This document shows, piece after piece, positions 24,885 through 33,295 of a stretch of 35,415 nt of DNA (positions are counted from its first letter, which is position 1; each line of letters starts with the position of its first letter). The position numbers were made by a program, and so were the translations under genes. Below the pieces are notes generated by a model. That model saw only the letters and a list, made by a program, of their open reading frames with translations, ran no database searches and was not told the origin of the DNA. This stretch comes from an uncultured Bacteroidota bacterium (GTDB lineage: Bacteria; Bacteroidota; Bacteroidia; Chitinophagales; Chitinophagaceae). The DNA lies in assembly GCA_903927185.1 (NCBI GenBank), contig CAIYLW010000074.1:1-35415 (forward strand). Reading direction: 5' to 3'.

Positions 24885-26276
24885 ATGCGTACTCTTTTCA
24901 TTGTTTTAATCAGTATATTTTTTTTCTCTTGTAACAATGCCCCAACGAAATCAAGACTTGGGCAATCGTCCATGGAAATAAAAAATGGCTGGGTGTATGT
25001 ACATTTAGAAGGATCCCCAGAAAATATTGGTTACCAACATGGCTTTTTACTATCAACTCAAATTGATACAGCCATACAGGCTACAAAATATTTTTTAGAG
25101 CATGATACTAAACACGATTGGGATTTCTATCGTGCCAGTGCTAAAAACTTTCTTTGGAATAAATTGGAAAGAGAATATAAAAATGAAATTAACGGAATAG
25201 TTGATGGACTTAAAGCAAAGGGATTGGCATATGATAGCTTAGATATTACTGCCTATAATGCTACTGAAGAACTTGCTTATTATTATGTACCTCAACTCAT
25301 GAATAAAGAAAAGCCTAATTCTGGAAATAATAAAGCACCAGGAAATTGTAGTGCATTTATAGCTACTGGAAGTTTTACAAAAGATGGTAAAATAGTAATC
25401 GGACATAATAACTGGACTAACTACATTTTAGGTCAATACTGGAATGTTATTGCAGATATAGTTCCTGAAAAAGGGAATCATATCATTATGGATTGCATGC
25501 CAGGATTTATACATAGCGGGGATGACTTTGTGATTTCTGCTAATGGAATCCTGGTTACTGAAACAACCATCACACAATTTTTGGGTTTCGATACAACAGG
25601 GATACCGGAATTTCAAAGAGCTAGAAAAGTGGCCCAATATGCAAACAGTATTGATGACGCCGTTAAAATATTTACTACAGGTAATAATGGTGGTTATGCG
25701 AATGATTGGTTAATTGGAGATACTAAAACTAATGAAGTAGCAAAACTCGAATTGGGATTGAAGAATTATAAAGTATGGCGTAGTAAAGACACAGCAATGA
25801 TTGGATCAAATTTTGCTAGTGATGAAAAAGTGATTAAAGAAGAAACTACTTTCGATATAAATGATAAGACAAGTAGCCCCAATGCCAGAAAGTTGAGAAT
25901 GGAAAAATTGATACTTGACTTAAAAGGTAAACTAGATATAGAGACTGCAAAAACTTTAGAAGCTGATCATTTTGACGTTACTCAAAATAAAAACGATAAT
26001 AACCGTTGTGTGGTGTGTGGTCACTTAGAAGAAGATGCTAAAGGAAGTAAAGAATGGAGCCTTGGGCCATTTAATCCAATGGGTGCAGTTCAAGCTAAAA
26101 TAACCACAGCTGATATGGCTAAAGACATGAAACTATGGGCACATATGGGCCATCCTTGTGGGCAAGACTTTATAGGAGCACCATTTTATGCAGCACACCC
26201 AGAATATGCCTGGCAAAGTAAGTTTTTGAAAAATATGAAATCATATCCCTGGACAGAGTTTCAAGCAAAAAAATAA
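24885..26276 (+). CDS. C45/phospholipase B-like Ntn hydrolase, lipoprotein
   Basis: 463 residues from ATG 24885, which opens a lipoprotein signal (RTLFIVLISIFFFSCNN). An upstream in-frame start at 24765 lies inside the previous gene. Near the middle is GNCSAF with Cys155, the expected N-terminal nucleophile after self-cleavage in the Ntn superfamily. GHNNW follows, then ISANGILVTETTI and NNGGYANDWLIGD, features shared with phospholipase B-like and acyl-CoA:6-APA acyltransferase (C45) proteins. Such enzymes hydrolyse amide or ester bonds of acylated compounds. Cleavage between Asn154 and Cys155 is inferred. With the creatininase-family and TolB-like proteins it forms the hydrolytic end of the operon. 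Substrate unknown. Confidence 0.83.
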   Translation: MRTLFIVLISIFFFSCNNAPTKSRLGQSSMEIKNGWVYVHLEGSPENIGYQHGFLLSTQIDTAIQATKYFLEHDTKHDWDFYRASAKNFLWNKLEREYKNEINGIVDGLKAKGLAYDSLDITAYNATEELAYYYVPQLMNKEKPNSGNNKAPGNCSAFIATGSFTKDGKIVIGHNNWTNYILGQYWNVIADIVPEKGNHIIMDCMPGFIHSGDDFVISANGILVTETTITQFLGFDTTGIPEFQRARKVAQYANSIDDAVKIFTTGNNGGYANDWLIGDTKTNEVAKLELGLKNYKVWRSKDTAMIGSNFASDEKVIKEETTFDINDKTSSPNARKLRMEKLILDLKGKLDIETAKTLEADHFDVTQNKNDNNRCVVCGHLEEDAKGSKEWSLGPFNPMGAVQAKITTADMAKDMKLWAHMGHPCGQDFIGAPFYAAHPEYAWQSKFLKNMKSYPWTEFQAKK

Positions 26277-26337
26277 ACCTTAGCGTAACATTAAAAAATG
26301 GATTGTAATAATTCTAAAACAAATTTAATTATTGATA

Positions 26338-27831
26338 ATGTTGCCAATTGTAGCACAAGCTGATAAATTTAAAGATAAAGCTGCAATCTATTCTGATGGG
26401 CAATCTTATTCTTTCCAAGATCTAAAAAATAAGTCTGGTCATTTAGCAAATGTTATTTTACAAGATGCCAATGATTTGAAAGAAGCAAGGGTTGCATTTA
26501 TGATTAACCCAGGATTTGGATATGTGCAAACATTATGGGCCATTTGGCAAGCAGGTGGTGTAGCTGTTCCTTTGTGCATCACACATCCGCTTCCTTCACT
26601 TGAATATGTTTTAGAAGATACGGAAGCAGATATTATCATTATTTCTGCTGAATATTTAGATACCCTCAATCCATATTTTCAAAATAAAACAATACGTGTA
26701 ATATTATTTGAATCAATAGTTGATACAAATAATATTACATCTTTACCTGCAATAAATAGTACTCGTAAAGCTTTGATTTTATATACAAGTGGCACTACTA
26801 ATAAACCAAAAGGAGTAGTAACAACACATGAAAATATTGAAGCTCAAATTACCACTTTAGTTTCGTCTTGGGAATGGTCAAATACCGATCATGTTTTATG
26901 TGTGTTACCGTTACATCATGTGCATGGAATTATCAATGTTATTGGGTGCGCTATGTGGTCTGGGGCTTCCTGTACATTTATCCCTCATTTTTCAGTTTCT
27001 ACTATTTTTGATTTATTTTCTGAGGGTAACATCAATTTATTTATGGCAGTGCCTACTATTTATTTCAAATTAATTGCATTCTTAGAAACGCTTCAACCCG
27101 AAAATAAAGATCAGTTAAAAATTGTGATGCAAAAATTTAGGCTAATGGTTTGTGGTTCGGCTGCATTGCCTGTTTCTGTTATGGAAAAATGGGACGCATT
27201 GAGTGGCCAAAAATTATTAGAACGCTATGGCATGACGGAATTAGGAATGGCAATTAGTAATCCATATCGTGGTGATAGACGAGCAGGTTATGTTGGTTTG
27301 CCTTTGCCTGGTGTTTCGATCAAATTGGTCGATGAATCTTATGAAGAAGTGAATGAAGGAGAACCAGGAGAAATTATTGTAAAAGGCAAAAATGTATTTC
27401 TTGAATATTGGCAAAAACCAGAAGCAACAGTGGAAACTTTTACATCTGATGGTTGGTTTAAAACAGGAGATATTGCGATCGTGGAAAAAGGTTATTATCG
27501 AATCATGGGAAGAAATTCTATAGATATCATTAAGTCGGGTGGATATAAAATTTCGGCATTAGAAATTGAAGAAGTTTTACGTTTATACGATTCAATTGAT
27601 GACTGTGCTGTTGTTGGCATTAATGACGTTGAATGGGGCGAATTAATTGTGGCAGCAATTGTGGTGATTCCTGAAAAACAAATCTCATTTAATGAGAAAG
27701 AATTATCAGATTGGATTGTACAAAAAATGGCATCCTATAAAAAGCCAAGAAAATATTTGATGGTAGATGAGTTGCCAAGAAATGCCATGGGTAAAGTGGT
27801 GAAGAACGACGTGAAAAAATTATTTGAATAA
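26338..27831 (+). CDS. matB: Malonyl-CoA synthetase (acyl-CoA synthetase, MatB/ACSF3 type)
   Basis: 497-residue AMP-forming ligase: malonate + ATP + CoA to malonyl-CoA + AMP + PPi. ANL-family motifs: YTSGTTNKPKG (residues 149-159), YGMTELGM, GWFKTGDIA, IIKSGGYKISALEIE, and the C-terminal catalytic Lys486 in NAMGKVVK. The SNPYRGDRRAGYVGLPLPG segment is diagnostic of malonyl-CoA synthetases: the Arg after GD lies where MatB binds the free carboxylate. ATG 26338 is used; a TTG sits two codons upstream. The two genes just downstream are MadL and MadM malonate carrier subunits, which supports the substrate assignment strongly. Product may enter fatty-acid or polyketide synthesis, or be decarboxylated. 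Confidence 0.92.
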   Translation: MLPIVAQADKFKDKAAIYSDGQSYSFQDLKNKSGHLANVILQDANDLKEARVAFMINPGFGYVQTLWAIWQAGGVAVPLCITHPLPSLEYVLEDTEADIIIISAEYLDTLNPYFQNKTIRVILFESIVDTNNITSLPAINSTRKALILYTSGTTNKPKGVVTTHENIEAQITTLVSSWEWSNTDHVLCVLPLHHVHGIINVIGCAMWSGASCTFIPHFSVSTIFDLFSEGNINLFMAVPTIYFKLIAFLETLQPENKDQLKIVMQKFRLMVCGSAALPVSVMEKWDALSGQKLLERYGMTELGMAISNPYRGDRRAGYVGLPLPGVSIKLVDESYEEVNEGEPGEIIVKGKNVFLEYWQKPEATVETFTSDGWFKTGDIAIVEKGYYRIMGRNSIDIIKSGGYKISALEIEEVLRLYDSIDDCAVVGINDVEWGELIVAAIVVIPEKQISFNEKELSDWIVQKMASYKKPRKYLMVDELPRNAMGKVVKNDVKKLFE

Positions 27832-27878
27832 AATTTGAAAATATTGGTTCAATTTTTCTTACTACTTAAAAGAAAGAC

Positions 27879-28250
27879 ATGAAGATTTACGGTGTGGCTA
27901 TATTAGCTATTTGTTTTTTAATCGGCCAAATTATGGGCCAATTTTTAGGAAAGGCATTTCAACTTGCAGGAAATCTGGGTGGAGTTGGTTTTGCTATGTT
28001 GATTCTAGTGATCAGTAATGATTATTTTAAAAAGAAAAAAATCCTACAACCTGAAACCGAAAAAGGAATTTTGTTTTGGACAAGCATGTATATTCCTGTG
28101 GTAGTGGCCATGTCAGCATCACAGAATGTAAAAGCAGCACTATCTGGAGGATGGGTTGCAATCATTGTTGCTATAGTGGCTACTGCTGCTTGTTATTCAT
28201 TGATACCTGTTCTCAGTAAGATTGCGAATAAAAAAAATAAATTTTTTTAA
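27879..28250 (+). CDS. madL: Malonate transporter subunit MadL
   Basis: 123-residue membrane protein with about four helices. It begins KIYGVAILAICFLIGQIMGQFLG and contains GNLGGVGFAMLILVISNDYF and PVVVAMSASQNVKAALSGG, the MadL pattern. MadL and MadM together form a Na+-coupled malonate importer (shown in Malonomonas rubra). Length matches the family. The gene lies 47 bases after matB and abuts madM with no intervening base, so the two subunits are surely cotranslated. Confidence 0.92.
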   Translation: MKIYGVAILAICFLIGQIMGQFLGKAFQLAGNLGGVGFAMLILVISNDYFKKKKILQPETEKGILFWTSMYIPVVVAMSASQNVKAALSGGWVAIIVAIVATAACYSLIPVLSKIANKKNKFF

Positions 28251-28997
28251 ATGAGTGATATCATAAAATTGTTAGAAAAAAATGGATTGGTATTTGCATT
28301 CTTGGTTGTTGGGGTAATCATGTATATATCTTATTTTATTAGCAAAAAAATTGCCAGGAGCAGAATACCAGGTGCAGCCATTGCTATAAGTATTGGATTA
28401 GTGATTGCTTATTTTGGAGGTGAAAATGGGTTAGCTTCTATTCCTGCATTCTCCGGAATGGCCATTTTAGGCGGATCCATGCTTCGAGATTTTTCAATAG
28501 TATCAACTGCATTAGGCGCAAGTTTTACAGAGATCAAAAAAACCGGGATGGTTGGTTTATTAAGTTTAGTGATAGGAACAGTGGTCGCATTTATTTTAGG
28601 TGGATCAATTGCTTATTTGATGGGTTACCATGATGCTAAAAGTATTGCTACCATCGGGGCTGGCGCTTGCACTTTTATTGTTGGTCCAGTTACTGGTTCA
28701 GCTGTTGGAGCTAGCAGTGATGTGATTGCCATCAGTATCGCAATCGGGGTAATCAAATCAATACTGGTAACTATTTCAACTTCATTTTTAGCAAAGCCCT
28801 TAGGAATCAATAATCCTCAAACCGCAATGATTTTTGGTGGATTAGTGGGATCAACGAGCGGTGTTTCAGCAGGACTAGCTGCAACTGATCCTAAATTAGT
28901 TCCCTATGGTGCTTTAACAGCAACTTTTCATACTGCAATGGGATGCTTACTTTGTCCTTCTATTTTATACTTTATAGTACATTATATGATCGGCTAA
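28251..28997 (+). CDS. madM: Malonate transporter subunit MadM
   Basis: 248-residue polytopic protein, second subunit of the MadLM malonate importer. Recognised by YISYFISKKIARSRIPGAAIAISIGLVIAYFGG, GMAILGGSMLRDFSIVSTALGASF, GACTFIVGPVTGSAVGASSDVIAISIAIG and GLVGSTSGVSAGLAATDPKLVPYGALTATFHT. Small-residue-rich helices are typical. It starts on the base after the madL stop. No malonate decarboxylase genes (madA-F or mdc) are visible nearby, so imported malonate probably goes through MatB. Confidence 0.93.
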   Translation: MSDIIKLLEKNGLVFAFLVVGVIMYISYFISKKIARSRIPGAAIAISIGLVIAYFGGENGLASIPAFSGMAILGGSMLRDFSIVSTALGASFTEIKKTGMVGLLSLVIGTVVAFILGGSIAYLMGYHDAKSIATIGAGACTFIVGPVTGSAVGASSDVIAISIAIGVIKSILVTISTSFLAKPLGINNPQTAMIFGGLVGSTSGVSAGLAATDPKLVPYGALTATFHTAMGCLLCPSILYFIVHYMIG

Positions 28998-29025
28998 AAT
29001 ATCAGTCATCTAAAATTAGTACTTC

Positions 29026-29745
29026 ATGAAAAAACTATTTGTTTCCTTTTGTCTTGTCGTTTCAATATTTGGAAATGCACAATTAAATAAAGGCAAATAT
29101 GCAGGTAATGATGGAGCTACAAAAAGTATGGAATTTTATGATGATAATGGAAACCTCATTCCAATAGGTTATCACCCCAATATCGATGGTACGCCTATGT
29201 TGTATCCTAAGAATGGAATAGGGAAAATTAAACTTCAAAGCGATATTATTTTATTGGATTCTGTTTTAAATTACTCATTGGTTGACGATAAATTATATTT
29301 TATCAGAGATGGCAAATACTTTTCTTTTAAACAGACTGTTAAAGAATTCACTATAAAATATGTAACCGATTCTTCCAATATTGTGATTTATCATTTTAAA
29401 GCAGGATATCCCTCAATAGATAATCATTCTAGTTCTGTTTTGTATGAGTTGTTATATGAAGGAACTAATTTTCAATTACTAAAATGGCAACATAAAAAAG
29501 TAGAAGAACAGCTGAATTATGGATCCGCAATAGAAAAAGAATTTGTGACTTCCTTTGTATATTATTTATACTTGCCGAGTAAAGGGAAAATGGAAAAGTT
29601 CGGATTGAAAGTTAGCCTAACTGATTTGAAAAAATTTCTACCTGATTATATAAATAAAATCGAAACCTACTCCAATCTAAATAAGATCAATTTAAAAAAA
29701 GAGACAGATTTGATATTGCTTTTTATTTTTTTGGAATCCCAGTAA
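29026..29745 (+). CDS. Exported protein of unknown function
   Basis: 239 residues; I do not recognise a family. A signal peptide is clear (KKLFVSFCLVVSIFGNAQ). The mature part is mixed beta-rich and polar, with MEFYDDNGNLIPIGYHPNIDGTPMLYPK near the start. That looks like proteins in which a short conserved YHPNxDGTP motif precedes a beta-barrel or sandwich, but I cannot name one. The C terminus is Lys-rich and predicted helical. It starts 28 bases after madM and may be the last gene of that transcript. The final residues (ILLFIFLESQ) come from a T-rich stretch, so a slightly altered C terminus is possible. Confidence 0.7.
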   Translation: MKKLFVSFCLVVSIFGNAQLNKGKYAGNDGATKSMEFYDDNGNLIPIGYHPNIDGTPMLYPKNGIGKIKLQSDIILLDSVLNYSLVDDKLYFIRDGKYFSFKQTVKEFTIKYVTDSSNIVIYHFKAGYPSIDNHSSSVLYELLYEGTNFQLLKWQHKKVEEQLNYGSAIEKEFVTSFVYYLYLPSKGKMEKFGLKVSLTDLKKFLPDYINKIETYSNLNKINLKKETDLILLFIFLESQ

Positions 29746-29752
29746 TTTTTAA

Positions 29753-29866
29753 AGTAGCGGTTCGAATTTTAATTTAAACAGGACTGATGCACAAGGGCCT
29801 ACCTCAAAAGCATTAGAAGGGAATACTGCAGAATATATAAAGAATAAGCTAACTATTACGGAATAA
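29753..29866 (+). pseudogene. Short coding-like remnant (C-terminal fragment, no start codon)
   Basis: Between the unknown exported protein and the first 2Fe-2S gene, a frame opens right after a TAA and runs 37 codons to the TAA at 29864-29866. It reads SSGSNFNLNRTDAQGP, then TSKALEGNTAEYIKNKLTITE. Composition looks protein-like, but there is no start codon or family match. It is in a different frame from the preceding gene. The rest of the 282-base gap (29746-30027) is AT-rich with no recognised gene; T-rich stretches near 29930-30010 probably hold the promoter of the following operon. Could be chance. Confidence 0.25.
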
Positions 29867-30027
29867 AATAACTTCTTATCTACCTAAACTGAGAATGTAA
29901 TGGCTTGTTTGAGGTTTGATATCGTTTATTTGGTACTTATTGCTTGATTTTTGTAATGTTTGCTTATAATAGTTTCTTAATTTGTGTAAGTTTTCTACTC
30001 TAATTTACTCAATATAGATTCTTCCCT

Positions 30028-30492
30028 ATGGCAAAGTATAAACTTAAGATCAACAGCAAAAGTTTTGATGTTGATGTAGATCCAAATACCCCTGTACTTT
30101 GGGTTTTACGCGATCATATTAATTTAATTGGTACTAAGTATGGTTGTGGAGTTGGTTCATGTGGTGCTTGTACCATCCATTTAAATGGGAGGGCCTTAAG
30201 ATCTTGCCAATTGCCTGTTTCTGCAGTTGGTGTTCAAGAAATTACCACTATTGAAGGACTGTCTGAAAATGGTGAACACCCCGTACAAAAAGCCTGGATC
30301 GAACAAGACGTTGCCCAATGTGGGTATTGTCAAACAGGCCAAATCATGACTGCTGCTGCTTTATTAAAGAGCAAGCCCAATCCTACTGATGAAGATATTG
30401 ATAGTTATATGAGCGGAAATATTTGTCGTTGTGGCACATATACAAGAATTAGAACTGCTATTAAAACTGCTGCTAAATCAACCACTAAATAA
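30028..30492 (+). CDS. 2Fe-2S subunit of molybdenum hydroxylase (isoquinoline 1-oxidoreductase alpha-like), copy 1
   Basis: 154-residue small subunit carrying electrons from the molybdenum centre. All eight cluster cysteines are present: Cys40, Cys45, Cys48 and Cys60 (plant-ferredoxin CX4CX2CX11C) and Cys98, Cys101, Cys133 and Cys135 (CX2C-CX1C of the helical domain). Length and motifs ([49 protein letters not shown]) match the IorA/CoxS type. It has no export signal, so it would be carried out with its Tat-bearing partner encoded 13 bases downstream. No separate FAD subunit is encoded nearby, as is usual for isoquinoline-oxidoreductase-type enzymes that use cytochromes. Confidence 0.93.
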   Translation: MAKYKLKINSKSFDVDVDPNTPVLWVLRDHINLIGTKYGCGVGSCGACTIHLNGRALRSCQLPVSAVGVQEITTIEGLSENGEHPVQKAWIEQDVAQCGYCQTGQIMTAAALLKSKPNPTDEDIDSYMSGNICRCGTYTRIRTAIKTAAKSTTK

Positions 30493-30505
30493 ATCACTGA
30501 AGTAA

Positions 30506-32758
30506 ATGGAAAAGTCAAATAATATACAAAGTAGACGTTCATTCCTGAAAGTTTCTTCCATAACTGGAGGAGGAATGATGATTGGATTTAGCTGGTTAGC
30601 TAATTTAATTCCTAACGAAGCTATCGCAGCTGCTGTGGCATCCAAAGATTGGATTGCACTCACTGGCTTTATTAAAATTTTTCCGGATAATAGAATCACT
30701 ATCCTATCGCCCAATCCTGAATTTGGTCAGAATGTAATGACATCATTACCAATGATGATTGCCGAAGAATTGGAAGTGGATTGGACAAAAATAAATGTAG
30801 AACAAGGCGATTATGATACCCCTAGATTCAAAAGACAATTTACTGGCGGAAGTCAGGCTATGCGTACCACATGGAAACCATTAAGAACTGCCGGCGCTAC
30901 TGCCAGGCTAATGTTATTGCAAGCTGCAGCAAATGAATGGAATGTGCCAGTTGCAGAATTGACAGCATCTAATGGGTTTGTTAAACATAAAGCATCCAAT
31001 AAAACTTTGTCGTATGGTGCATTAGCAACTGCTGCATCAAAATTGCCTACACCCGAAAAGATCAGTTTAAAAAAGAATGGAGAATTTTCTTTAATCGGAA
31101 CACCACAAAAAAATGTAGAAGGTTCAAAATTGGTTACTGGTAAGTCTTTGTTTACTATGGATTATAAGCACGAAGGGATGTTGATTGCAATGGCAATTCG
31201 TCCAACAGCATTTGGCATGAAATTAAAATCATTCGATGCTACTGATGCTTTAAAGATGCCTGGAATCAAAGATGTATTTGAAATTCAAGTTTATAAAGAT
31301 GGATATGTAAAAGCTGGATTTGACACAAGAACTTTCAACAATTTAGTAGTGGTTGTTGGTAATACTACCTGGGAGGTAATGAATGCCAGAAAGAAAGTAA
31401 ATATTCAATGGGAAGCATTTCAACCATATAAAGAGCTTGCTGGAACTGGAAACAATAAAAGAGAAGATACCATTCCGGCAGGATTGGAAAGCTCTGATGA
31501 GCATATGAAGCAGATGTATGAGAAGCAGAAAGTACAGGGAAAGATTTTAAGAAAAGATGGAGATCCTGAAGCTGCATTTGCAAAAGCAAAAAAAGTAATT
31601 GAAAAAACTTATTCTGCTCCGTTTTTGCCTCATAACACAATGGAACCAATCAGTTGCTTTGCGCATATCACTGAAGAGAAAGCATTCTTTGTAGCGCCGA
31701 TTCAGATTCCGGAAATGATGAAACAAAGCATCACCACAAATTTGGATATTCCAGCTGAGAAAATTGAAATGAAATTAGCAAGAATGGGAGGAGGCTTTGG
31801 AAGAAGGGCTTACGGACATTATATTGTAGAAGCTGGTTTGATTTCTAAAAAAATGAAAGCCCCCATCAAGTTAATTTATACCAGAGAAGATGATATGACT
31901 AATGGCGTGTATCGTCCATCGTATATGGTTACTTATAAAGCGGCAATTGATGAAAAAAATAATGTGACTGCAATACATATTAAAGGTGGTGGTATTCCTG
32001 AAAATGCCATTCACGAAAACCGTTTTCCAGCAGGTGCATTTGAAAATTATCTCGCTGAAGGTTGGGATATTCCTTCTAATATTACTATTGGCGCTTTTAG
32101 AGCACCTCGTTCTAATTTTATTGCATCTGCGGAACAATCTTTTTTAGATGAGTTAGCAGAAGCAATTGGTAAGGATCCGATTGATTTTAGAATTGAGTTA
32201 TTGAAAAAAGCAAAAGCTAATCCAATTGGAAAGAATAATGAATATGATGCGGATAGGTATATTGGTGTATTGGAATTAGTAAAAGAAAAATCAAATTGGG
32301 GGAGTCCAAAGAACAAGAATGCAAAGAGAGGGGTTGCTGCTTATTTCTGTCATAATTCCTATGCGGCACATGTGCTGGAACTAACCATGAAAGATGGTCA
32401 ACCCGTGGTTGGAAATATTGTGTCGGCATTAGACTGCGGTGTAGTGGTAAATCCTGAAGGTGCTAAGAATATGGTAGAAGGGGCAATTGTGGATGGTATC
32501 GGTAATGTACTTTTTGGTGGATTACGATTTGAAAAAGGAGTGCCGATGCAGAAGAACTTTAATCAATATAGAATGATTAGAATGAAGGAAGCTCCTAAAA
32601 AAATAGATATACATTTTGTGCAAAACAATGTCGATCCTACTGGTTTAGGAGAACCGCCATTTCCACCCATTTTTGCTGCTTTTGCCAACGCATTGTATAA
32701 GGCAACTGGCAAAAGGCATTACCATCAGCCATTTATCAAAGATCTAAATAAGAGTTAA
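30506..32758 (+). CDS. Molybdopterin-binding subunit of xanthine dehydrogenase family (isoquinoline 1-oxidoreductase beta-like), copy 1
   Basis: 750 residues. A Tat leader is present: SRRSFLKVS with Arg10-Arg11 and a hydrophobic run. Family landmarks: GQNVMTSLPMMIAEELEVDW, FTGGSQAMRTTWKPLRTAGATARLMLLQAAA, the molybdopterin loop GGGFGRRAYG, GAFRAPRSNF, ALDCGVVVNPEGAKNMVEGAI, and GLGEPPFPP with the base Glu716. It should hydroxylate an N-heterocycle or oxidise an aldehyde using water, passing electrons via the 2Fe-2S subunit. Substrate cannot be read from sequence. The gene is followed after 62 bases by a second small/large pair, so there has been a tandem duplication. Confidence 0.92.
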   Translation: MEKSNNIQSRRSFLKVSSITGGGMMIGFSWLANLIPNEAIAAAVASKDWIALTGFIKIFPDNRITILSPNPEFGQNVMTSLPMMIAEELEVDWTKINVEQGDYDTPRFKRQFTGGSQAMRTTWKPLRTAGATARLMLLQAAANEWNVPVAELTASNGFVKHKASNKTLSYGALATAASKLPTPEKISLKKNGEFSLIGTPQKNVEGSKLVTGKSLFTMDYKHEGMLIAMAIRPTAFGMKLKSFDATDALKMPGIKDVFEIQVYKDGYVKAGFDTRTFNNLVVVVGNTTWEVMNARKKVNIQWEAFQPYKELAGTGNNKREDTIPAGLESSDEHMKQMYEKQKVQGKILRKDGDPEAAFAKAKKVIEKTYSAPFLPHNTMEPISCFAHITEEKAFFVAPIQIPEMMKQSITTNLDIPAEKIEMKLARMGGGFGRRAYGHYIVEAGLISKKMKAPIKLIYTREDDMTNGVYRPSYMVTYKAAIDEKNNVTAIHIKGGGIPENAIHENRFPAGAFENYLAEGWDIPSNITIGAFRAPRSNFIASAEQSFLDELAEAIGKDPIDFRIELLKKAKANPIGKNNEYDADRYIGVLELVKEKSNWGSPKNKNAKRGVAAYFCHNSYAAHVLELTMKDGQPVVGNIVSALDCGVVVNPEGAKNMVEGAIVDGIGNVLFGGLRFEKGVPMQKNFNQYRMIRMKEAPKKIDIHFVQNNVDPTGLGEPPFPPIFAAFANALYKATGKRHYHQPFIKDLNKS

Positions 32759-32820
32759 ACATTCAGGTTACTTTTCTGTTTAAATAAAATTATCTTTAGT
32801 TAATAGAATTATTTCATACT

Positions 32821-33273
32821 ATGATACAGTTAAACATTAATAACAAGGTTTATGAAGTTGATGCAAGTTCTGATATGCCTCTGCTTTGGGCGATTCGTGA
32901 TCTTGTTGGATTAACAGGTACCAAATTTGGTTGCGGCATGGCGCAGTGTGGTGCATGCACTGTTCATGTGGATGGCACACCTGTTAGGTCTTGTAGTTTT
33001 CCAGTAGCAGCTGCTGCAGGAAAAAAGATCACCACCATTGAAGGAATGACAGAAAAAATTGGCGAAGCAGTAAAGAAAGCTTGGATCGAATTGCAAGTGC
33101 CACAATGTGGTTATTGTCAATCAGGACAAATCATGAGCGCCACCGCTCTTTTAAAATCTAAGCCACATCCAACTGATGCAGATATCGACGCTGCCATGCA
33201 AGGCAATCTTTGCCGGTGCGGAACTTATCAGCGTATCAGATCTGCTATTCACCGTGCCGCTGAAATGATTTAA
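32821..33273 (+). CDS. 2Fe-2S subunit of molybdenum hydroxylase (isoquinoline 1-oxidoreductase alpha-like), copy 2
   Basis: 150 residues, a clear paralogue of the small-subunit gene at 30028-30492. It has the same eight-cysteine layout ([17 protein letters not shown]...[46 protein letters not shown]). The conserved parts are very close, with differences concentrated in the middle loop. It lies 22 bases upstream of its large partner and 62 bases after copy 1's large subunit, so all four genes may be one transcript. No export signal of its own. Confidence 0.93.
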   Translation: MIQLNINNKVYEVDASSDMPLLWAIRDLVGLTGTKFGCGMAQCGACTVHVDGTPVRSCSFPVAAAAGKKITTIEGMTEKIGEAVKKAWIELQVPQCGYCQSGQIMSATALLKSKPHPTDADIDAAMQGNLCRCGTYQRIRSAIHRAAEMI

Positions 33274-33295
33274 TCATCACCTACAACACAAAAAA

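Noticed and set aside
26891..27073. 60-codon + strand frame within matB
   Set aside because: It is an out-of-frame shadow of a gene with complete ANL-family motifs.
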